A DNA stretch of 64,000 nucleotides from assembly GCF_019396325.1 (NCBI RefSeq), contig NZ_JAHKRO010000046.1:1-64000 (forward strand). Reading direction: 5' to 3'. Shown piece by piece: positions 14,508 through 21,650 of the stretch (position 1 is the first letter of the stretch; each line of letters starts with the position of its first letter). The notes beneath the pieces were generated by a model that saw nothing but the letters and a program-made list of their open reading frames with translations, had not been told where the DNA came from and searched no databases. The DNA comes from Nonomuraea ceibae (GTDB taxonomy: Bacteria; Actinomycetota; Actinomycetes; Streptosporangiales; Streptosporangiaceae). The position numbers and the translations under genes were made by a program.

Positions 14508-16370
14508 TCAGAGGATTTTTCTCCGCACGCTCTCCCCGCCCTCGGGCGTCCCGATCCACGGCCCGTCGATCGACGGGTCCAGCACCCCCTCCTCCAGGAA
14601 CGTGTAGCGCCCGTCGAGCACGTAGCCGGCCAGCCGCGTGTCGTGCCCGTCGCTGTTGTCCCACAGCCGGTCGAACAGCGCGTCCACCCGCAACCTGGCC
14701 TGACGGCAGAACGTGTCGGCCAGCTCGTACGGCCGGCGGCCCAGGTCGCGCGCGTCCTCCTCGGCCTTGACGCACACGGCCGTCATGGCGAACGTCTCCG
14801 CCCCGATGTCGACGATCCGGCCCAGGAACGACTGCTTGTGCTCCAGCTTGCCCTGCCAGCGCGACATGCCGTAGAAGGTGGCCCGGGCCAGCTTCCTGCT
14901 GGTCCGCTCCACGAAACGCAGGTGCGCGGCGAGCGGGCCGAAGCCGGCGAAGGCCGTGGGGAGCTGGCCCGCGCCGGTCACCAGCGACGGCAGCCAGCGG
15001 GCGTAGAACCGGCTCGCCCGCCTGAGCGCCTGGGCGCGCTCCTTGGGGCCCGCCTCCGGGTTGATCAGCTCACCGGCGGCCGTCAGGTGGGCGTCGACCG
15101 CCTCCCGGGTGATGAGCAGGCGCATGATCTCCGAGGAGCCCTCGAAGATCCGGTTGATGCGGGAGTCGCGCAGCATCTGCTCGGCGGGCACGCCGCGCTC
15201 GCCGCGCGCCGCCAGCGACTCCGCCGTCTCGAAGCCGCGCCCGCCGCGTAGCTGGACCAGCTCGTCGAGCACCCGGTACGACAGCTCCGAGGCGTACAGC
15301 TTGGCCAGCGCCGCCTCGATCCTGATGTCGTTGCGCCGGTCGTCGGCCATCCTGGCGGTCAGCTCGCAGACCGCCTCCAGGGCGTAGGCGCTCGCCGCGA
15401 TGAAGGCGATCTTGGTGGCGACGGCCTCGTGCTCGCCGATTTTGCGGCCCCACTGGACGCGGGCGTTGCCCCACTCCCGGGCGATCTTGACGGCCCACTT
15501 GGCGCTGCCCGCGCAGGTGGCGGGCAGCGACAGGCGACCGGTGTTGAGCGTGGTGAGCGCGATCTTCAGGCCCTGGCCCTCCCGCCCGATCAGGTTCCGG
15601 GCCGGGACCCTGACCTGGGAGAACTCGGTCACGCCGTTCTCGATGCCGCGCAGGCCCATGAACGTGTTGCGCCGCTTGACCGTGATGCCCGGCGAGTCGC
15701 CCTCGACGACGAACGCGCTGATCTTCTCGCCGGTCCTGGCCATGACGACGAGCAGATCGGCGATCACCCCGTTGGTGGTCCACAGCTTGACGCCGTCGAT
15801 GACGTAGTCGTCGCCGTCGCGTACCGCGGTGGTGGACAGGCGGGCCGGGTCGGAGCCCACGTCGGGCTCGGTCAGCAGGAACGCCGAGATCTCGCCCCGC
15901 GCGCACCTGGGCAGGAACTCCCGCTTCTGCTCCTCGGTGCCGAACTGCTTGAGCGGCTGCGGCACGCCGATCGACTGGTGCGCCGACAGCAGCGTGGCCA
16001 GCGCCGGGCTGTAGGACCCGACGAGCATGAGCGCTCGGCAGTAGTACAGGTACGGCAGGCCGAGCCCGCCGTAGTCCTCCCCGATCGTGATCCCGAACGC
16101 GCCGAGCCCGGCCAGCCCCTTGACCACCTCGTCCGGCACCAGCGCCGTCCGTTCGATCTGCGCCGGGTCCACGTGCGTCTCCAGGAAGCGGCGCAGCCGC
16201 CTGACGAACTCCTCGCCCCGTTCGGCGTCCTCGTCGGGCAGCGCCGGCACCGGGTGCACCAGGTCCAGCCGGAGATCTCCGAGGAACAGCTGCTTGGCGA
16301 AGCTCGGCCGGGCCCATTCCCGCTCGCGGGCCTGCTCGCCCAGCTCCCTTGCCTTGGCGTACTCGCTCAT
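14508..16370 (-). CDS. Large acyl-CoA dehydrogenase family protein
   Basis: A 620-residue flavoenzyme with the acyl-CoA dehydrogenase core at about residues 60-440: GAFGITIGEDYGGLGLPYLYY, FLLTEPDVGSDPARLSTTA, KLWTTNGVIADLLVV, RVPARNLIGREGQGLKIALTTLNTGR and a C-terminal ARGERGVPAEQMLRDSRINRIFEGSSEIMRLLI. It has an extra helical C-terminal region (about 440-620), as in longer ACAD members. It would oxidise an acyl-CoA to the 2-enoyl-CoA. The ATG at 16370 follows GGGAGGTGCC. The substrate is unknown. Confidence 0.9.
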   Translation of the reverse strand: MSEYAKARELGEQAREREWARPSFAKQLFLGDLRLDLVHPVPALPDEDAERGEEFVRRLRRFLETHVDPAQIERTALVPDEVVKGLAGLGAFGITIGEDYGGLGLPYLYYCRALMLVGSYSPALATLLSAHQSIGVPQPLKQFGTEEQKREFLPRCARGEISAFLLTEPDVGSDPARLSTTAVRDGDDYVIDGVKLWTTNGVIADLLVVMARTGEKISAFVVEGDSPGITVKRRNTFMGLRGIENGVTEFSQVRVPARNLIGREGQGLKIALTTLNTGRLSLPATCAGSAKWAVKIAREWGNARVQWGRKIGEHEAVATKIAFIAASAYALEAVCELTARMADDRRNDIRIEAALAKLYASELSYRVLDELVQLRGGRGFETAESLAARGERGVPAEQMLRDSRINRIFEGSSEIMRLLITREAVDAHLTAAGELINPEAGPKERAQALRRASRFYARWLPSLVTGAGQLPTAFAGFGPLAAHLRFVERTSRKLARATFYGMSRWQGKLEHKQSFLGRIVDIGAETFAMTAVCVKAEEDARDLGRRPYELADTFCRQARLRVDALFDRLWDNSDGHDTRLAGYVLDGRYTFLEEGVLDPSIDGPWIGTPEGGESVRRKIL

Positions 16371-16454
16371 GGCACCTCCCGCCGACGCTACGCCTGTCAT
16401 GCGCTGGTGTGTACTGCCCCGGCGGGGGCGCTTTGCGCTCTCCGGTGGGAGATT

Positions 16455-17675
16455 TCACCGCGGCAGTGGCCGCCGCTCCTCCGCCTTCAGCGCGATCACG
16501 GCCACCCCGGCCAGCACGGCCGGCACCAGCAGGTAGGCGCCGCAGGCGGCGAGCGCGACCAGCGACAGCGCGCTCGCCGCCCGCGCGGTCGCCCGGTGCC
16601 TCCCTGCGGGCAGCACCCGTACGGCGGCCGTCACCCCGGCGAACGTGACGGCGGCCAGGCACGCGGACGTGGCCCGCATCAGCAGGTCCAGGTCCACGGC
16701 CCACACCAGCACCGGAACGGTGATCACGGCCAGCAGCCCGAGGCTGCGCAGCGGCGTGCCGCCCCCGGCGAACCAGCCCGGCAGCGCGCCGTCCCTGGCC
16801 AGGGCCACGCCGAGGCGGGCGGCCCCGGCGACGTAGGCGTTGATCGCGCCGAAGGTGAGCAGGACCGCGAGCACGCCGGTCAGCGGCCGGGCCGCCGGGC
16901 CGATGCCGGTCTCCAGCAGCGCGGCGAGCGGCGCCTGCGTGGTGGCCGCCGCCGGCCCGAGCACGCCGATCGTGGTCAAGCAGACGCCGAGGTAGAGCAC
17001 GCTGATCACGGCCAGCGTGACGACCGTGGCCCGGAGCAGCCCGCCTCTGGCGGCGAATTCGGCCGACAGGTGGCTGGCCGCCTCCCAGCCGACGAACGCG
17101 AACAGCAGCACCCCGGCCGCGCTCACCACCCCCGCGGCGCCGTACGGGGCGAAAGGGGTGAAGGCGGCGGCCTCGGCATGCGGCGCGGCGGTGATCACGG
17201 CGACGGCCAGCAGCGCGACGAGCAGGCCGACGAGCACCACCTGCACCCGCCCGGACGTCCGCAGCCCGGCGGCGTTGACCAGGAACGCGCCGCCCAGCAG
17301 CACCGCGGCGGCGAGCGGCGCGGGCACGCCGGACGACGCGGCGACGTACTGGCCGCCGACCAGCGCGCCGGCGACGATCCCGAGCGGGACCGACCCGTAG
17401 AACCACCAGCCGGCCACCGCCGCCGCCCGCCTGCCGAACGCCAGCCCGGTGAACGCCGCCACTCCCCCGCCGCCGGGATGGCGGCTGCCCAGCGCCGCGA
17501 ACGTCAGCGCCACCGGCACGCTCAGCACGAGCAGCGCCGCCCACGCCAGCACCGACGCCGGCCCCGCAGCCGCCGCCGCGAGGTGCGGCAGCGCGAGCAT
17601 CCCCGGCCCGAGCACCGCCCCCACGAGCAACGCCGTTCCCTGACCCACTCCCAGTCTTGCCGTTTGCTCCGTCAT
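16455..17675 (-). CDS. APC-superfamily amino acid permease
   Basis: A 406-residue membrane protein with about 12 predicted helices. It opens TARLGVGQGTALLVGAVLGPGMLALPHLAAAAAGPASVLAW, the helix 1 unwound-GxG pattern of the amino acid-polyamine-organocation superfamily. It is divergent from an Lrp-type regulator across an 80-bp spacer with an inverted repeat, a typical regulator/exporter or permease pair. ATG 17675 was chosen because the upstream in-frame extension would run through the divergent promoter. The direction of transport and the amino acid are not evident. Confidence 0.85.
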   Translation of the reverse strand: MTEQTARLGVGQGTALLVGAVLGPGMLALPHLAAAAAGPASVLAWAALLVLSVPVALTFAALGSRHPGGGGVAAFTGLAFGRRAAAVAGWWFYGSVPLGIVAGALVGGQYVAASSGVPAPLAAAVLLGGAFLVNAAGLRTSGRVQVVLVGLLVALLAVAVITAAPHAEAAAFTPFAPYGAAGVVSAAGVLLFAFVGWEAASHLSAEFAARGGLLRATVVTLAVISVLYLGVCLTTIGVLGPAAATTQAPLAALLETGIGPAARPLTGVLAVLLTFGAINAYVAGAARLGVALARDGALPGWFAGGGTPLRSLGLLAVITVPVLVWAVDLDLLMRATSACLAAVTFAGVTAAVRVLPAGRHRATARAASALSLVALAACGAYLLVPAVLAGVAVIALKAEERRPLPR

Positions 17676-17689
17676 GGGTCCAGAAAGTA

Positions 17690-17731
17690 GCCATCCGGAC
17701 GGCGCCGAAGCCTGCCAGCCGAACGGATGGC
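17690..17731. promoter_or_regulatory. Inverted repeat in the permease/Lrp intergenic region
   Basis: GCCATCCG (17690-17697) and CGGATGGC (17724-17731) are perfect inverted arms 26 bp apart, centred between the two divergent starts. This is a plausible Lrp/AsnC binding site controlling both genes. Confidence 0.5.
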
Positions 17732-17755
17732 CGATCTGGGCGGCAGAATGCCGGC

Positions 17756-18220
17756 ATGGATGAACTTGATTCGGCGATCGTCCGCCTTCTCCAAACGGAT
17801 GCACGGCAGTCCAACCGCGAGCTCGCCCGTCAGCTCGGCGTGGCCCCGTCGACCTGCCTGGAGCGGGTACGGGCGCTGACCCGGCGCGGGGTGATCCGGG
17901 GCTACCACGCCGACATCGACCCCGTGGCGCTCAACCGCGGGGTGCAGGCCATGGTGTCGATCCAGGTGCGGCCGCTCAGCCGCGCGGTCATTGACGCCTT
18001 CGTGCGGTCGGCCGGCGAGCTGCCGGAGGTGCTGAGCGTGTTCGTGCTGGCGGGCGGTGACGACTTCCTGCTGCACGTGGCCGTCCAGGACCTCGACCAC
18101 CTGCACGCGTTCCTGCTGGATCGCCTCAGCAAGCGGCGTGAGATCGCCGGGTTCCGCACCTCGGTGATCTTCCAGCAGGTGCACAACGCGGTGCCGGAAC
18201 GGCTGCCCGCTCCCGGGTGA
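17756..18220 (+). CDS. Lrp/AsnC-family transcriptional regulator
   Basis: A 154-residue Lrp-type regulator. The N-terminal helix-turn-helix spans about residues 2-60 (DELDSAIVRLLQTDARQSNRELARQLGVAPSTCLERVRALTRRGVIRGYHADID). The C-terminal RAM ligand-binding domain follows, with VLSVFVLAGGDDFLLHVAVQDLDHL. It probably senses an amino acid and controls the divergent permease. The ATG at 17756 gives the standard MDELD start of this family. Confidence 0.93.
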   Translation: MDELDSAIVRLLQTDARQSNRELARQLGVAPSTCLERVRALTRRGVIRGYHADIDPVALNRGVQAMVSIQVRPLSRAVIDAFVRSAGELPEVLSVFVLAGGDDFLLHVAVQDLDHLHAFLLDRLSKRREIAGFRTSVIFQQVHNAVPERLPAPG

Positions 18221-18221
18221 G

Positions 18222-18548
18222 TCAGCCTTCCGGCCCGGTCAGCCCGGTCGGCCCGGTCGGCCCGGTCAGCTCCGCGAGGGCGGCGATGCGGCGCAGCTCG
18301 GCCAGGTGACCGGCCAGGGCGGCCCGGCCCGAGGCCGTCAGGGAGAGCCAGGTGGTGCGGCGGGCCTTGGCCAGGTCGAGGTAGCCGGCCGTCTGGAGCA
18401 CCTTGGCGTGCTTGCTCAGCACGGAGTCGCTGATGCCGATGCTGTCGCGGACGACGGAGAACTCGGCCGACTCCACGGCGGCGAGCATCGCGCAGATCCG
18501 CAGCCGGATCGGCGCGTGGATGGTCTCGTCAAAGGCCGGCTGGGTCAT
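18222..18548 (-). CDS. Winged-helix transcriptional regulator
   Basis: A 108-residue regulator of the winged-helix type with an ArsR/MarR-like layout: DETIHAPIRLRICAMLAAVESAEFSVVRDSIGISDSVLSKHAKVLQTAGYLDLAKARRTTWLSLTASGRAAL. Helix 3 (SDSVLSKHAKVL) would read DNA. The last 14 residues are a GPTG-type tail from a short GC tandem repeat. It starts 20 bp inside the end of the upstream membrane-protein gene, so the pair is cotranscribed. The twin palindromes at 18964-19010 are its likely operator. Confidence 0.85.
   Translation of the reverse strand: MTQPAFDETIHAPIRLRICAMLAAVESAEFSVVRDSIGISDSVLSKHAKVLQTAGYLDLAKARRTTWLSLTASGRAALAGHLAELRRIAALAELTGPTGPTGLTGPEG
18232..18272. repeat. Short GC tandem repeat at the regulator 3' end
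   Basis: A unit of about 9 bp resembling CGGCCCGGT recurs about four times with small changes. It encodes the GPTGPTGLTGPEG tail. Such microsatellites are prone to slippage; the frame is kept because the unit is a multiple of three. Confidence 0.6.
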
Positions 18549-18972
18549 GACCGTCCCGCAGCTCGCCGCGCAGCGCCCGGTCGGACCGGCGGCCGGCGAC
18601 CACGGCGATCGCGGCCACGGCCACGCCCGCCACCGCGACCGCGCCCTTCACGCCGCCACCCCACTCCAGCGCCATCGCCCCGGCCGTCAGCGCCATCGCC
18701 ACCAGGCTCCAGGCCACGACCGCCGGGGTGGCGCGCGGGGCACGCGGCGCGATCCCGGTCACGCGCTTCAGCGCCATCATGAGTCCGGCTGCGGCGACGG
18801 CCAGGAACGGCACCCCGTACGAGGCGAACCTGAAGCTGATCGAGACGTAGGCGAGCAGGATCGCGGCGGCCAGCCCGTAGTGATACCACCACGGGCTGAC
18901 GAGGCGGTCGGCCACGCGGGCGCGGACCTCGGCGACGCCTTCCAGGGCGAGGCGGGCAGATTCACTTTCCAT
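18529..18972 (-). CDS. Small integral membrane protein
   Basis: A 147-residue protein with a short cytoplasmic start (MESESARLALEGVAEVRARV), then SPWWYHYGLAAAILLAYVSI and three to four predicted membrane helices, ending in a basic tail. I do not recognise a functional family. It is cotranscribed with the winged-helix regulator, a pairing often seen where the regulator controls a membrane partner. Its ATG (18970-18972) lies inside the first palindrome, so operator binding would block translation-start DNA directly. Confidence 0.75.
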   Translation of the reverse strand: MESESARLALEGVAEVRARVADRLVSPWWYHYGLAAAILLAYVSISFRFASYGVPFLAVAAAGLMMALKRVTGIAPRAPRATPAVVAWSLVAMALTAGAMALEWGGGVKGAVAVAGVAVAAIAVVAGRRSDRALRGELRDGHDPAGL

Positions 18973-18982
18973 GATGGAAAGT
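18964..18982. promoter_or_regulatory. Palindromic operator 1 over the start codon
   Basis: ACTTTCCATGATGGAAAGT is palindromic except at the centre and contains the ATG of the small membrane protein on the minus strand. An identical-arm copy lies 28 bp upstream. Probably bound by the winged-helix regulator of the same operon. Confidence 0.7.
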
Positions 18983-18992
18983 TAAGCACACT

Positions 18993-19010
18993 CTTTCCAT
19001 CATGGAAAGT
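18993..19010. promoter_or_regulatory. Palindromic operator 2
   Basis: CTTTCCATCATGGAAAGT repeats the arms of operator 1, centre to centre 28 bp. The pair lies where the promoter of the membrane protein/regulator operon should be, which points to negative autoregulation. Confidence 0.7.
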
Positions 19011-19024
19011 CCGGAAATAATCGG

Positions 19025-19054
19025 TTGCGGCGCCGCCGGAGCGGCTCTTACCTT
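19025..19054 (+). promoter_or_regulatory. Candidate promoter for a leaderless transcript
   Basis: TTGCGG (19025-19030) and TACCTT (19049-19054), spacer 18 bp. The predicted start site falls on or next to the ATG of a five-codon ORF at 19061. It is divergent from the operator-controlled operon. Confidence 0.4.
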
Positions 19055-19060
19055 GGGGAC

Positions 19061-19078
19061 ATGCGCCTTTACCTGTGA
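19061..19078 (+). CDS. Possible five-codon leader ORF (MRLYL)
   Basis: ATG CGC CTT TAC CTG TGA, seven bases after a candidate -10 box, so it could be translated without a leader. The perfect palindrome GGGCCGATCGGCCC (19086-19099) follows 8 bp after the stop. A tiny leader peptide followed by a hairpin is the layout of an attenuator for the small ORF downstream. The five codons could be coincidence. Confidence 0.35.
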   Translation: MRLYL

Positions 19079-19191
19079 AGCGCCCGGGCCGATCGGCCCC
19101 GGCCACTCAGCCCATCCGCCCATCAGACGCGGCTAGCTGAGCTCGCGTACCCGGCCACGGCCGCGTCGCCCTCACGTAAAGGAGCCCTTTC

Positions 19192-19326
19192 ATGCGTGTT
19201 CGTTCCTCGGGTCAGCAGGCCTCGGGCAAGAAGAACGTCCCCGGCCACCCGCAGCCCCGGCCCATGCCGAAGCTGCCGCAGCGGCCGATCGCGCCGCCGC
19301 GGCGCATCCCGCCCAAGGGCCGCTAG
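19192..19326 (+). CDS. 44-residue Pro/Arg-rich small protein
   Basis: ATG at 19192 follows AAAGGAG at ideal spacing, and the frame ends with TAG at 19326, just before a strong terminator. The 44-residue product is basic and proline-rich (VPGHPQPRPMPKLPQRPIAPPRRIPPKGR covers the C-terminal part) with no hydrophobic segment, so it is probably disordered. The combination of a good ribosome site and a terminator supports a real small gene. Function unknown; a nucleic-acid-binding or secreted peptide are both open. Confidence 0.6.
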   Translation: MRVRSSGQQASGKKNVPGHPQPRPMPKLPQRPIAPPRRIPPKGR

Positions 19327-19344
19327 ATCCCATAGCGCCCAGGC

Positions 19345-19375
19345 TGCCCCGTCCCTCCGGCTGAGGGGCGGGGCA
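19345..19375 (+). terminator. Terminator after the small Pro/Arg-rich gene
   Basis: TGCCCCGTCCCT pairs with AGGGGCGGGGCA with one mismatch across a 7-nt loop, 18 bp after the TAG. A strong GC hairpin followed by TTCGC. Confidence 0.75.
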
Positions 19376-19427
19376 TTCGCATGTCAAGATGTGGGGCCAA
19401 CTTTCGACCAGACAAAGGGGATTTCGC

Positions 19428-19823
19428 ATGCCAGACCCCCGGGAGGATCGCCTCTACCTGGACCAGGTCGTTGACCAGACGCGGTCGGCGATGCGGCACC
19501 TGCGCGAGGCCCAGCGTCAGATCGCCGCCGTCGAGGGGACCGGCGAGGCCGCGCAGGGCATGATCAGGGCCGTCGCCGACGGGCGCGGCACGCTGACCGG
19601 CGTCAAGATCGACCCGCGCGCCCTGCGGCTCGACGTGGCGCGGCTGGGCGCCGAGGTGACCGCCGCGGTCCAGGCCGCGCAGGAGGAGGCCGCGCGCCGC
19701 ACCGGCGACATCGTGGCGGACGCCGCCGGCCGGGCCGGGACGCTGCCCGAGCCGCTGGACGAGCGGTTCGTGCGCGACCGGGTGGAGTCCGCGGCCCGCG
19801 AGCTGTACACGGGAGGGCTGTGA
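19428..19823 (+). CDS. YbaB/EbfC (EspL-like) protein 1
   Basis: A 131-residue protein of the YbaB/EbfC fold: a helical N-terminus (RLYLDQVVDQTRSAMRHLREAQRQIA), a beta hairpin (ADGRGTLTGVKIDPRAL) and a C-terminal helix (VTAAVQAAQEEAARRTGDIV). Classic YbaB binds DNA, whereas the mycobacterial homologue EspL supports type VII (ESX-1) substrates. Here it begins a cassette that includes an EspC-like and an effector-like gene, so the EspL-type role is more likely. AAAGGGG precedes the ATG. Its stop overlaps the next start. Confidence 0.8.
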   Translation: MPDPREDRLYLDQVVDQTRSAMRHLREAQRQIAAVEGTGEAAQGMIRAVADGRGTLTGVKIDPRALRLDVARLGAEVTAAVQAAQEEAARRTGDIVADAAGRAGTLPEPLDERFVRDRVESAARELYTGGL

Positions 19824-20209
19824 TGTTCGGCTTCGACCTCGACCCCGGCGACATCCGTCCCCAGGACGTGGACCGCGCCGACGAGCAGAACGCCCGGGTC
19901 CTGGAGCTGCTGGCCGAGGGTGAGGAGCGGCTCGGCGAGATCGTCGGCGCGGGCGGCGGCGACCGGGGCCACGTGCACGCCACGGCGGCGGCCGACGGGC
20001 GCGTACTCAAGATCACGCTCGACGCGCGCGCGGTGCGCGAGGGCAGCCAGGCGCTCGCCGACGAGATCCTGCTGGCCGTGCGCCAGGCCCAGCAGGACGC
20101 CCAGCGGCAGGCCGACGACCTGCTGCGATCGGCGTTCGAGCAGGCGTTCCCCGGCCGGGCCGTCGACCCGGTCGCCGTACGTGAACGACTGGTGAACCTG
20201 CTCGACTGA
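19823..20209 (+). CDS. YbaB/EbfC (EspL-like) protein 2
   Basis: A 128-residue paralogue of the preceding protein with the same helix-strand-helix order: DEQNARVLELLAEGEERLGEI, then ADGRVLKITLDARAV and ILLAVRQAQQDAQRQADDLL. The ATG at 19823 shares its A with the upstream TGA, and GGGAGGG lies 5 nt before; GTG at 19820 is an alternative. Two adjacent YbaB genes suggest a heterodimer, possibly a chaperone for the secreted products encoded next. Confidence 0.78.
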   Translation: MFGFDLDPGDIRPQDVDRADEQNARVLELLAEGEERLGEIVGAGGGDRGHVHATAAADGRVLKITLDARAVREGSQALADEILLAVRQAQQDAQRQADDLLRSAFEQAFPGRAVDPVAVRERLVNLLD

Positions 20210-20225
20210 CAAGCGACATTACTCA

Positions 20226-20252
20226 CACTGGTCACACTGGTCACAGGTGACC
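20226..20252. promoter_or_regulatory. Direct repeat and palindrome upstream of the EspC-like gene
   Basis: CACTGGTCA occurs twice in tandem (20226-20243, period 9), running into the inverted repeat GGTCAC-AG-GTGACC (20239-20252). It lies 17 bp before the EspC-like start codon and just upstream of TTAATG, a possible -10. A regulator site for the secreted-protein part of the cassette is likely. Confidence 0.5.
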
Positions 20253-20268
20253 CATTAATGTCGGATTC

Positions 20269-20574
20269 ATGACTACGGGGATGGAAGTCGCGAAGGGCGC
20301 GCTGCGGCAGCAGGCGGTCCGGGTGCGCGTCCACGGGGAAGAGTACGAGGCCGCGGTGGAGCGGCTGCGCGCCAGAACGGGCGGCTGGGGCGACAACGGG
20401 CTGTTCAGCGAGTTCGAGAAGGCCTGGGTGGAGTGCCGTCACACCATGCTGACCACCGTGCCGGCCCTGTCGGGGACGATCGGCGGCGTGGGTGCCGGCA
20501 TGGCCCTGGTGCCCGACAACGTCGAGGCCGCCGAGCAGGCCAGCGCGCTGCCGGAGCTGGATCCATGGGCATAG
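20269..20574 (+). CDS. EspC-like type VII secretion-associated protein
   Basis: A 101-residue helical protein with EYEAAVERLRARTGGWGDNGLFSEFEKAW. The WG-D-x-G-x-F-x-x-F turn between two helices is the pattern of EspC/DUF2580-type partners of ESX substrates, a relative of the WXG100 fold. A glycine-rich amphipathic stretch follows. The ATG at 20269 may be used leaderless; ATG 20281 is an alternative. Its end overlaps the next gene by 10 bp, so the two products are probably made together and may form a complex. No EccC or other secretion-machine gene is in the window. Confidence 0.65.
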   Translation: MTTGMEVAKGALRQQAVRVRVHGEEYEAAVERLRARTGGWGDNGLFSEFEKAWVECRHTMLTTVPALSGTIGGVGAGMALVPDNVEAAEQASALPELDPWA

Positions 20575-21410
20575 TCCTGCCGCCCGAGCTGCACGGCGTG
20601 CTGGAGCTGGCCGGGCTGCCCTTCCCCAACATCGACGAGGACGAGGTCCGTCTCGACGCCGACGCGGCCCGCGTGGTGCAGGCACACGCCGCGCAGTCGG
20701 GCGCCGAGGCGGACGCCGCCGTGCTCGGCTCGGCCGCCGTCTACCGGGGCGGCTCGGCCACCGAGCTGCAGAGCCTCTGGCAGGAGACCGGCAACGGCAA
20801 CGGCCACCTCGCCCAGGCCGCCGCGGCCACCCGGATGGCGCCCGTCGCGCTGGACGGCATGGCCACGGTGGTGACCGCCACCAAGATCGCCGTGGGCACG
20901 GTCGCGGCGGTCGGCACCGTACGGCTGGCGATGGCCCTGCTGAGCGGCGGCCCGTTCGCCAGCCTCACCGCGACGGCGTCACTGCTCGCCACCAGGAGAG
21001 CGGGCATGAAGATCTACCGGGAGGCCGCCGAGGGCACCGGCCGGGTGCTGGCGCCCGGCCTGGCCCGCCGCGTCACCGACCCGATGCGCCGCATCCTGGA
21101 CAACCTGCGCCGCCCCGGCGGCCCCGGCGGCCCTGCGCTGGCAGGCGCCGGACCTGGCCGGATGCCGCTGCGCCCGCAGGGCAACCTGATGGACCGCTCC
21201 CCCGGCATCCTCCAGCGCGGCGGGCGCAAGGGCGGGCGCGGCCGTAGCGAGAGCCAGGCCAACCTCAGCCCCGAGGAACAGGCGGCCGTCGACGCCAAGA
21301 ACGCCGGCAAGAAGTTCGACAACAAGCTGTTCAACAGCGCGAAGGCCAAGGAGCGCAAGGCCGAGAAGTTCTCCGGGGACCGCAACAAGCAGAAGAGAGG
21401 GAGAAAGTAG
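20565..21410 (+). CDS. Putative type VII effector-like membrane protein
   Basis: A 281-residue protein. Residues 1-75 carry LPPELHGVLELAGLPFPNIDED and YRGGSATELQSLW, like the N-terminal targeting region of actinomycete polymorphic toxins and WXG-type effectors. Residues about 100-150 form one or two hydrophobic segments (VVTATKIAVGTVAAVGTVRLAMALL). The C-terminal 100 residues are basic and low-complexity, ending KAEKFSGDRNKQKRGRK. No catalytic motif is recognised. The 10-bp overlap with the EspC-like gene and the small acidic gene directly downstream suggest an effector with a partner, but this is inference. Confidence 0.6.
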   Translation: MGIVLPPELHGVLELAGLPFPNIDEDEVRLDADAARVVQAHAAQSGAEADAAVLGSAAVYRGGSATELQSLWQETGNGNGHLAQAAAATRMAPVALDGMATVVTATKIAVGTVAAVGTVRLAMALLSGGPFASLTATASLLATRRAGMKIYREAAEGTGRVLAPGLARRVTDPMRRILDNLRRPGGPGGPALAGAGPGRMPLRPQGNLMDRSPGILQRGGRKGGRGRSESQANLSPEEQAAVDAKNAGKKFDNKLFNSAKAKERKAEKFSGDRNKQKRGRK

Positions 21411-21412
21411 GG

Positions 21413-21625
21413 ATGGCCGAGCTTCAGACGCGGCACTTCTCGCTGAACAACCCCGCGGGCGAGGAGCAGGGCGACGTGCCGATGCTGCTGCGCCGGCTGG
21501 CCGGCACCCTGGAGGAGATGGGACCGATCGACATCCGCGACGTGGTCTTCCACAACGACATGGACGACGACGGCGCATCGTGGCCGTTCGTGACCGTCTA
21601 CTACGACGAGGCCGCCCCGGCCTGA
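21413..21625 (+). CDS. Small acidic conserved protein
   Basis: A 70-residue acidic protein (TRHFSLNNPAGEEQGDVP, then LLRRLAGTLEEMGPIDIRDVVFHNDMDDD and WPFVTVYYD at the end). I recall similar small actinomycete proteins ending WPSxTVYY, of unknown function. It begins 2 bp after the effector-like gene, with GAGGGAGAAAG as ribosome site inside that gene. Opposite charge to the basic effector tail would suit an antidote or chaperone, but homologues occurring away from such cassettes would argue against an immunity role. Confidence 0.6.
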   Translation: MAELQTRHFSLNNPAGEEQGDVPMLLRRLAGTLEEMGPIDIRDVVFHNDMDDDGASWPFVTVYYDEAAPA

Positions 21626-21638
21626 CCCGGCCGGGGCG
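21613..21638 (+). terminator. Terminator of the EspL/EspC cassette
   Basis: CGCCCCGGCC (21613-21622) and GGCCGGGGCG (21629-21638) form a perfect 10-bp stem around a 6-nt loop that includes the stop codon of the small acidic protein. It lies 12 bp from the end of the convergent thiolase gene and could serve both directions. Confidence 0.75.
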
Positions 21639-21650
21639 CCTGGGTTCGCG

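Noticed and set aside
15429..17690. Long plus-strand open frame of about 750 codons opposite the acyl-CoA dehydrogenase and the amino-acid permease
   Set aside because: It is antisense to two well-conserved genes, has Arg/Gln/His/Pro-rich composition typical of GC-rich shadow frames, and contains no recognisable motif.
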